A DNA stretch of 64,000 bases. Origin: Rhodothermales bacterium (GTDB taxonomy: Bacteria; Bacteroidota; Rhodothermia; Rhodothermales; Bin80). How positions within the stretch are numbered: the first letter of the stretch is position 1; each line of letters opens with the position of its first letter. This document shows, piece by piece, positions 57,596 through 64,000 of this stretch. The stretch spans positions 400,819 to 464,818 of the forward strand of contig OX638318.1 in NCBI GenBank assembly GCA_951812585.1, in the 5' to 3' direction. Under the pieces are notes generated by a model. That model searched no databases. It was given only the letters and a program-made list of their open reading frames with translations, and had not been told where the DNA came from. A program made the translations under genes and the position numbers.

Positions 57596-59516
57596 TGAGG
57601 CGGCTGCCTCACTTGGGGCTTTTCTGCTGTACACGGCCGCCGTGCTGGCGCTCGCATGGCTTGCCCACCGCGTCGGATCGCGAAAGTCATTCCTGAGCGA
57701 GTACTTCCTCGGCAGTCGCAGCCTCGGGATGGTCGCACTGGCTCTTACGTTTGGGGCTACGAGTGCATCAGCCGGATCATTTGCAGGCTTCCCGTCGCTC
57801 ATATACGCGCATGGCTGGGTCCTTGCGCTCTGGATTGCGAGCTACATGGTTTTTCCGCTGTGCGGAATGGGCCTCCTGGGCAAGCGCCTGAACCATGTTG
57901 CACGGCGTACCGGAGCAATCACCGTGCCGGATGTCCTGCGCGCCCGCTTTGAAAGCCGGGCGCTCCCACTGATTAGCACGGTACTCCTGGCACTCCTGCT
58001 CACGGTGTATCTCATTCCGCAGTTTACGCTGGCCTCGCTCATCGTGCAGCAGCTCCTGGGCAATGTGAATGCCTTTCAGCGCATGGCCTTGGGTCTTGCT
58101 CACACCATGCCCTGGATCGTGCCCACGGGCAGCAGTGCAGAGTATGTGCTGGGCCTGGTCCTGTTTTCTGTCCTGGTCGTGGGCTATACCGCATTCGGAG
58201 GATTCCGGGCCGTAGTATGGACCGACATCTTGCAAGGCTTTGTAATGGTAGCCGGCGTACTGGTGATGCTGGTCCTCGCCCTTTGGCAAGCAGGCGGCCT
58301 GAGGAACGCCACGGCGATGATGACCGACATGGAGCCGCCGCGCCTCGGCGAGGTGACTTTTGTCCGCGCAGATTCTATGCAACGGGAAGGCATCCGTGTT
58401 GCCGTGGACTCGTGGTTTACCGTTGGTGATCGGCTCTTTCGCACCAATGAGACAGCGTTCATTGTGCCCGGCACCCGCACCTCTGCACCAGTGAAGATGG
58501 TAGAGATTGTGACGCCCCAGGAAAAGGCCCGCGTCAAGCAGCACGGCTTCACGCCGCTTCCTGCCGCCATCATTCCAGAGCTTCAGAGCGTGCGATCTTA
58601 TGCACGCGGTGCTGACGAGCCGGGCGTGTACGTTTCAGCGCCGGGGCCCAGCCCCACGGATCCTGACGGCTTCTTGCCCTTTGGGCTGGCCGTTTCGTTC
58701 TTTGCTTTTTGGGCGCTTTCGGGCACCGGGCAGCCCGGCAACATGGTGCGACTTATGGCCTTTTCCAACACGGTCACCCTCCGGCGTGCGATCGCTTCGT
58801 TGTCGATCTACTTCACGCTCATCTATGTGCCACTTGTGATCATCTTTTGCTGCGCGCGTGTGCTTTCACCCGGCCTGGACCATACGCCTGACCGTATCAT
58901 GCCTGTAATGGCGTTCCTCCTGGCCGATGGGGCCCATGTGCCGTGGCTGGCAGGACTGCTCATTGCCGCACCTTTTGCTGCAGCGATGAGCACCGTAGAC
59001 AGCTTCATGCTGATGATCACCTCCAGCGTGGTGCGCGACATCTACCAACAGAACGTACGTCCCTCGGCGCGCGAGCGCACCTTGAAGCGGATGAGCTACG
59101 CCTGCATCATAACCGTTGGCGTGTTGGCCACCGCCGGGGCGCTGTATCCGCCCCAGTTTCTGCAGTACATCATCGTGTTTACGGGCGGCGGCCTGGCAGT
59201 CGCCTTTCTGGGACCGGTGGCGCTAGCACTTTACTGGCCGCGGTTCAACACGATTGGCGCTTTGGCGTCCATAATAGGCGGCTTTGCGGCATATCTGGCG
59301 CTGTATGTCCTAGGCTTTGCAACGCTGGGAGCAATCACGCCGGTGCGACCGCTGGGGCTCGATCCCCTCATCTGGGGATTTGTGGCGTCGCTTGGCTGCG
59401 CCACAATCGGCACCTTGGCCAGCCCGCCGCCCCCAGACCGCCTGGTGCGTCAATTCTTCCATGTACCGACCGCCCGCACGGCGGCTCCGGGTCCGGAGTC
59501 CGCAGAAGGCTTGTAG
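57588..59516 (+). CDS. PanF-like sodium:solute symporter
   Basis: 642-residue inner-membrane transporter of the SSS family closest to sodium/pantothenate symporters. Family blocks include FFLGSRSLG-like SEYFLGSRSLGMVALALTFG, GMGLLGKRLNHVARRTGAIT, and AAPFAAAMSTVDSFMLM. An extra soluble loop of about 100 residues (roughly 245-345) lies between helices. The preceding peptidase suggests amino acids, peptides or a vitamin as possible substrates. It is convergent with the M20 gene. Confidence 0.88.
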   Translation: MSSEAAASLGAFLLYTAAVLALAWLAHRVGSRKSFLSEYFLGSRSLGMVALALTFGATSASAGSFAGFPSLIYAHGWVLALWIASYMVFPLCGMGLLGKRLNHVARRTGAITVPDVLRARFESRALPLISTVLLALLLTVYLIPQFTLASLIVQQLLGNVNAFQRMALGLAHTMPWIVPTGSSAEYVLGLVLFSVLVVGYTAFGGFRAVVWTDILQGFVMVAGVLVMLVLALWQAGGLRNATAMMTDMEPPRLGEVTFVRADSMQREGIRVAVDSWFTVGDRLFRTNETAFIVPGTRTSAPVKMVEIVTPQEKARVKQHGFTPLPAAIIPELQSVRSYARGADEPGVYVSAPGPSPTDPDGFLPFGLAVSFFAFWALSGTGQPGNMVRLMAFSNTVTLRRAIASLSIYFTLIYVPLVIIFCCARVLSPGLDHTPDRIMPVMAFLLADGAHVPWLAGLLIAAPFAAAMSTVDSFMLMITSSVVRDIYQQNVRPSARERTLKRMSYACIITVGVLATAGALYPPQFLQYIIVFTGGGLAVAFLGPVALALYWPRFNTIGALASIIGGFAAYLALYVLGFATLGAITPVRPLGLDPLIWGFVASLGCATIGTLASPPPPDRLVRQFFHVPTARTAAPGPESAEGL

Positions 59517-59562
59517 CACAGCGGCGCAACAGCACTTCGGGACTCCGCTGCGAGCATTGGCC

Positions 59563-60984
59563 TTACTTTCGGTAGTCCAGGGGAGGCTCCCGATCCCCCA
59601 CCAGCGGCTCGTAGGTGAAGTCGGGACCGCGGCGGTGCTCAAATTCAGCCTTTGCCGCGGCAAGCACGGCTGCATCGCGGTAGAGATCTACCGCGGTCAT
59701 GGCCAGCGCCTTTGCCGCCAGCGTTAACCCCTTGGAACCAATGCTCATGCCACCAGCAGCGACAGCCTGCCAACTGTGCGCGGCCGTGCCAGGAACCCAG
59801 GTGGCAGCATCGAATCCTGCTGTTGGGGCAGCGTAGCTGACATCACCTACGTCAGTGGAGGTCATGTCGGACTTCGGCTCGTAGGGTTGGATCTGCTCCT
59901 CTGATCCCAGTTCCAGATCAGGGCTGTTGAGCGTGGAACGGATGGCCTGGGCAAACGACAATTCCTCCGCACTATACTTCACGCCGCCCAGCGCCTGCAG
60001 GTTTGCATATAACGCCCGAGAGAGAACCTCATTCGGAAGCACACTGTGGATGCCATGAATGATCTCGTAATCCATCGTGGTACCCGTGCCCAGCGCAGCT
60101 CCTTCTGCGGCACGAATGATACGAGAAAAGATTTCCAAAAGCGCCGCAGCGCTCGGGTTGCGCACGTAGTAGTACACCTCACTGAAGTCTGGCACGACAT
60201 TGGGCGCAAGACCGCCGTGGGTGATTACGTAGTGTATGCGTGTTTCCTGCGGCACATGCTCGCGCATCATGTTGACCATGAGATTCATCGCTTCAACGCC
60301 ATCCAATGCACTCCGGCCACGGTCCGGCGCTCCCGCCGCATGCGTTGATCGCCCATAAAAACGAAACTTGGCCGATCTGTTGGCCAGGTTGGTCATCGGG
60401 CTGGCGTCAGTCCGGTCGCTAGGATGCCAGTGCAGCACCGCATCCACATCGTCAAACAGCCCTTCGCGCACCATGTACACCTTGCCAGCACCGCCCTCTT
60501 CGGCAGGCGTTCCATAGAGGCGTATGGTGCCGTGCCCGTCGCGGCGGCTCAGAAACTCCTTTACGGCCACCGCCGCCGCTACCGATGCCGCGCCAAAAAG
60601 GTGGTGGCCGCAGGCATGACCCGCTGCACCTTCTGCGACAGGCTCCCTCTGCGCAATGGCCGCCTGGGACAGCCCCGGCAACGCGTCATATTCTGCAAGA
60701 ATGCCGATGACCGGCGCGCCGGTGCCGTATTCCGCTACGAATGCGGTGGGAATGCCCGCGACACCTGCACGAATGACGAACCCTTCCTCCTCCAGCGTCT
60801 TCATTAGCAGCCCTGCGCTGCGTGTCTCCTGATAGCCGACCTCGGCCCATTCCCAGATTTGCCGCGCGATGTCAAAATACTGCCCGCCGCGCACATCAAT
60901 AGCACCAGACACATCAAAGTCCTGGGCTTTAGCGACGACGGGGCACAGCGCGATGATCAGTGCCACCAGCGATCTCGTAATCAT
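59563..60984 (-). CDS. M20-family amidohydrolase (AbgB-like)
   Basis: 473 residues including a signal peptide (ALIIALCPVVAKAQ). Di-metal ligands are in EYDALPG, GHACGHHLFGAA and GTPAEEGGAGK, with a lid domain between. The length and HCGHH-type pattern match AbgB/aminobenzoyl-glutamate hydrolase-like proteins. Exported, so it may cleave amides in the periplasm. The ATG at 60984 begins the signal peptide; it lies 1 bp after the nitrilase stop. Confidence 0.88.
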   Translation of the reverse strand: MITRSLVALIIALCPVVAKAQDFDVSGAIDVRGGQYFDIARQIWEWAEVGYQETRSAGLLMKTLEEEGFVIRAGVAGIPTAFVAEYGTGAPVIGILAEYDALPGLSQAAIAQREPVAEGAAGHACGHHLFGAASVAAAVAVKEFLSRRDGHGTIRLYGTPAEEGGAGKVYMVREGLFDDVDAVLHWHPSDRTDASPMTNLANRSAKFRFYGRSTHAAGAPDRGRSALDGVEAMNLMVNMMREHVPQETRIHYVITHGGLAPNVVPDFSEVYYYVRNPSAAALLEIFSRIIRAAEGAALGTGTTMDYEIIHGIHSVLPNEVLSRALYANLQALGGVKYSAEELSFAQAIRSTLNSPDLELGSEEQIQPYEPKSDMTSTDVGDVSYAAPTAGFDAATWVPGTAAHSWQAVAAGGMSIGSKGLTLAAKALAMTAVDLYRDAAVLAAAKAEFEHRRGPDFTYEPLVGDREPPLDYRK

Positions 60985-60985
60985 G

Positions 60986-61819
60986 CTATTTACCTTGCTT
61001 CTGCCACGCATCTGCGTAGACATGTTCAGGAAAGTCCAGATACCCTGGGTATCCGCGCTTGGCTTGGACTGCTTTGCGAAGGTCCAATGCGACCACCGCT
61101 ACCGCATCCGTTGTTTGCAGTACGACCTCGCCTTCAGGATCAACCACCAGCGAAGGTCCGCCGATCTGAACCCCCGCCTCGGGCCCCGGTCGGTTTACCG
61201 ATACGACGAAAGCACTAGCCGTCAGCGCCATCGCCCGGTATGCCAAAAGCCACCGTCCATAAGTTGCCGCCGAGGTTGCGCGCGGTGCCAGAATGACTTC
61301 TACACCTTGCGCGGCCAGTACCTGCGCGCCGACCGGTCGATTGGCATCCGAACATATCTGAATGCCGACCTGTACGTTCAAGGCATCGATAACGCGCGGT
61401 GGATGGCGTCCAGGAAGGTAATGGTCGGTTTCCCAAAAGCCCTCTTCTTGAGGCAGGTGGAGCTTTTCATAGGTGGCGGTCACCTGCCCGGCCGGATCAA
61501 TGAAGAGCGCCGTGTTGTATCGTCCACCCATAGACGAATCGCGAAGAATCGCGCCGCCGAGGAGTGTCAGGCCGTACTCGACTGCAACGCCGCGAAGCAG
61601 CTGCATTCGCCATCCCGCGGGGCCATCCACATCGTCTTCACGCGCCACGGGCGTGGCCGGCGACCATGGGTTTAGTGGCAGCTCTGGCAAGATGACCCAG
61701 TCGGCCTGCGCCGCGCGCGCCTCCGCCAGATGTGCATGCAGCCTCGCCGCATGGTCAGCGTAAGGAAACACCTCCGTGACCAGCGCCACCTTCACTGTCC
61801 GAACCCCTGTGTCAGGCAT
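60986..61819 (-). CDS. Carbon-nitrogen hydrolase (nitrilase superfamily)
   Basis: About 277 residues. The Glu-Lys-Cys triad is present: E in LPELPLNPW, K in TYEKLHLP and C in GIQICSDANRP. Members hydrolyse nitriles, amides or N-carbamoyl compounds; the substrate cannot be assigned. Chosen start ATG at 61819; the frame is open 11 codons further upstream. Adjacent M20 gene suggests joint action on an amide substrate. Confidence 0.88.
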   Translation of the reverse strand: MPDTGVRTVKVALVTEVFPYADHAARLHAHLAEARAAQADWVILPELPLNPWSPATPVAREDDVDGPAGWRMQLLRGVAVEYGLTLLGGAILRDSSMGGRYNTALFIDPAGQVTATYEKLHLPQEEGFWETDHYLPGRHPPRVIDALNVQVGIQICSDANRPVGAQVLAAQGVEVILAPRATSAATYGRWLLAYRAMALTASAFVVSVNRPGPEAGVQIGGPSLVVDPEGEVVLQTTDAVAVVALDLRKAVQAKRGYPGYLDFPEHVYADAWQKQGK

Positions 61820-61909
61820 CAGCGTTGGCTGTTTCGCACTAAGCGTCAGCACATTGGATAACGCACGTAAAGGTAGGCAACAAACACCTTCGAGATCGAG
61901 CCGTGCCGC

Positions 61910-63419
61910 TCACACAAGGCCCACGGACACAGGCAGTCGCGTGATCAAGGCCAGATCCGACGCAGACTCGCGGTAGCGGCCCTGCAGAATGCCTGCCGCC
62001 AACTGCTTGGCCTCGTCGATGCGATCTACGAACTGGTTGAGCGGGATTCTCTTAAGTACTGCAAGGGAATACAGCACATGAGCAAACTCTCCTTTGAGCC
62101 CCATTACGATGCACGCCACACCCTTGTCCATCGCGGAATCTATCAAGCGTTCGAATGCCAGCGCAGCGCTGTCGTCAACCGTGGTCGCTGCCGCAAAGTC
62201 GAGGATGACCACATCGTGGTCTTCTATGTCCTTGAAGACCGTGCGCACAAGCTCGTTGGAACTCGCCACGGTGAAGCGCCCCGTCAGCCTGATAATGCCA
62301 ACCGGTACAGAGAATGGATCGAGATCGTCAACATCCTGCGCGAACGAGAAATAGTTCGGATCGACAATGGGAAAGGACATGATGCTGTCCAGTTCGCGCT
62401 GCTGCGAACGTCTGGCGGTAAGTACGCCGGATGTGATCAAGCCGAGCGCCACCGCGGTGATGAGATCGACCAGAACGGTGAGGACGAACGTCATTGCCAT
62501 CACCAAGACATACTCCGTCCGGGTGTGCACGAGTCGCTTGATGAAGCGCCAGTCGATGATGTCCCAGCCGATCTTGATAAGGATGCCAGCAAGTACGGCC
62601 AATGGGATCGGTTCCACCATTCTTCCCAAGCCTAAAAGCAGTGCAAGCAAGACGAGCGCCGCGAATGCACCCGCCATGGGCGTGCGACCGCCCACGCGTA
62701 TGCTGGTGACAGTGCCCATCGTGGCACCGGCTCCTGGAAGCGCTCCTAATCACACGAACATCGCTGAACCAGAGAATTGAAGCACAGGTGCCTACGATCA
62801 GGGCGGCCAAGGGAGCCGGCACGAACTTATGCAGGTGCCGCGGCCAAAAGATGCAGATGCCGAGCGCCAACGTGCCTACGATCACCGCGTCCAAATGCAT
62901 CGCTGCCAAGGCACCCGGCAAATCGCGCAACTGCTCCACGATACTGCCCGTTATGGCCTCCACGCCCAAATTTGGATGAAGCTGAAGCGCGATGATGATG
63001 ATGCCGATACCTGACATGAAGCCGGAAATCACCGAATATGGCGTATAACTCACGAACGTGCCCATGCGGAGCGCACCGAGGGCGACCTGGAGAAGCCCCG
63101 CCAGCATCACGATCGCGAATGCCGTTGCAAGATCGTCGCTGTAGATCACAACGACGGACGCCATGGCGATTGTCATCGGACCCGTGGGACCCGATACCTG
63201 CGAGGGCGTACCACCGAAGATCGCAGCGAAAAAGCCTACGAAGATCGCGCCGTAGATGCCGGCGACCGGCCCAAGACCAGAGGCCACGCCAAAGGCCAGT
63301 GCCATGGGCAGCGCCACCACGGCGGACGTCAGCCCGCCCGTGAGATCTCCCATCAAGCGTCGTCCGCTGTAGGGCTCGTTGCCAGGAAGAAAGAAGAACG
63401 CCTGTTTGAAAAGAGACAA
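61910..63419 (-). pseudogene. SulP/SLC26 anion transporter with central deletion
   Basis: The N-terminal half of a SulP transporter (from TTG 63419: ALPMALAFGVASGLGPVAGIYGA, FGGTPSQVSGPTGPM) runs intact to about 62747, residue 225. It then jumps, with a frame change, to the late membrane region (GAGATMGTVTSIRVGGRTPMAGA) and a complete STAS domain at the C-terminus (GRFTVASSNELV, VVILDF). The ~80-90 residues normally between the LIVGT helix and GLPGAGAT are missing. Helices 8-10 would be lost, so transport is not expected. Confidence 0.8.
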
Positions 63420-63877
63420 AAGAGAACCAATCTAGCCATAGCGTTTTCAGCGAAGCCAGCCGTATACGTACAGTCCCTGAAGGAGGACGAATTGCCGCTT
63501 AATCGTCGACATCATACATGAAATGTAAGTGACAAAAGAAGGTGTGGTGCGGCTTATACCATCGAATGCATGGACGTTTTCGGAGAACACCGGTTAGACG
63601 AATGCATACGTAATGCTCAGCGCACACGCACAGAATCTAAGACATCGGCTCTGCACAACGGCAGCGCCGCGGATCAAGCACCAGCCACGAGGCATATCAC
63701 CGCGCGGCATTTCGACTGCGTAGCGCGGCGGTACCGGTAACCTCTGCATGGTACGTCCCTACAGAGATAATGTCATGGCGCTACGAACAGCATCGCACCG
63801 TTGGCATTGCGCCATACTTCCTTGCAGGTGCGCAACATGCCTGAGATTCGACAGCGGTTCATCTTCGACAGTTGTGC
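63420..63877. other. 458 bp without a recognisable gene
   Basis: Leader of the sulP remnant plus a spacer up to the LacI-like fragment. All frames are broken and I find no domain, repeat or strong hairpin. It may include eroded sequence of the regulator that follows. Confidence 0.4.
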
Positions 63878-64000
63878 ATGAGTACGATTACGGATGTGGC
63901 CGTTGGATGCATTGACGACATCGAGGTGGCCGCGCTCGTCAATCCCTTCCTCACGGTTGTTGCGCAGCCGACCTACGAGATGGACTCCAAGGCGATGGAA
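63878..64000 (+). pseudogene. LacI-family regulator C-terminal fragment, running off the window
   Basis: From an ATG at 63878 the frame reads VAVGCIDDIEVAALVNPFL then VVAQPTYEM, matching the effector-domain end of LacI-type repressors (usual pattern VGFDDIE...LTTVAQP). The upstream two thirds of such a protein, including the DNA-binding domain, are not seen in the preceding 450 bp. It could be a truncated remnant; the 3' end is outside the window. Confidence 0.5.

Overview
The window looks like the chromosome of a GC-rich member of the Bacteroidota/Rhodothermota lineage. The pointers are a PorZ-like propeller protein with a type IX secretion sorting domain, a Bacteroidota-type lipoprotein N-acyltransferase (Lnb/DUF4105), carboxypeptidase-regulatory-domain TonB receptors each paired with a DUF4249-like protein, DUF1080 and sugar isomerase genes, and a pyruvate phosphate dikinase. 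The assignment is inferred from gene content, not from a marker gene.

Layout. 0.1-3.5 kb, minus strand: hrcA-grpE-dnaJ heat-shock operon with an unusual tandem-duplicated GrpE. 3.6-9.2 kb: sppA, gpmI, nth, lnb and two tRNAs (Glu, His). 9.3-13.0 kb, minus: a PHP phosphatase, ribH and a PorZ-like gene. 13.1-17.0 kb is an accessory stretch: a UPF0104 membrane protein, an IS21 transposase scrap, an unrecognised lipoprotein with a doubled -10 promoter, hairpin-rich non-coding DNA and a decayed MntA/HepT-like pair. 17.0-29.1 kb: topA, ppdK, an asparagine-synthase-like gene, glutaryl-CoA dehydrogenase, a small outer-membrane protein, a broken nurA module and hemW. 29.2-36.2 kb: two DUF192 lipoproteins, an A-type Fe-S carrier, and the sufB-sufC-sufD-sufS/E-sufT operon with a SufS-SufE fusion.

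36.3-59.5 kb is dominated by nutrient acquisition. Two paralogous TonB receptor/DUF4249-like couples (36.3-39.5 and 52.6-55.8 kb) flank a sugar cluster: a zinc dehydrogenase, two Tat-exported sugar isomerases, an AGE epimerase, a sodium symporter with three tiny membrane proteins, an amidohydrolase, a DUF1080-PA14 protein and a propeller-cupredoxin protein. The second couple leads into an M19 dipeptidase, a RidA protein and a YhdT/PanF-type symporter pair. 59.6-61.8 kb, minus: an M20 amidohydrolase and a nitrilase. The right end (61.9-64.0 kb) holds a SulP transporter with a central deletion and the edge of a LacI-type regulator.

A recurring theme is gene decay: istA, the mntA-like gene, nurA, sulP and possibly lacI are broken, and two exact 11-bp tandem duplications plus one exact 23-bp tandem duplication are present. 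This may reflect recent relaxed selection or, in part, sequencing error. The strongest leads for novelty are the single-chain double GrpE, the SufS-SufE fusion, a ~100-nt foldable element at 16.2 kb, the cysteine-bracketed lipoprotein at 14.8 kb, and the sugar cluster with its tiny membrane proteins.
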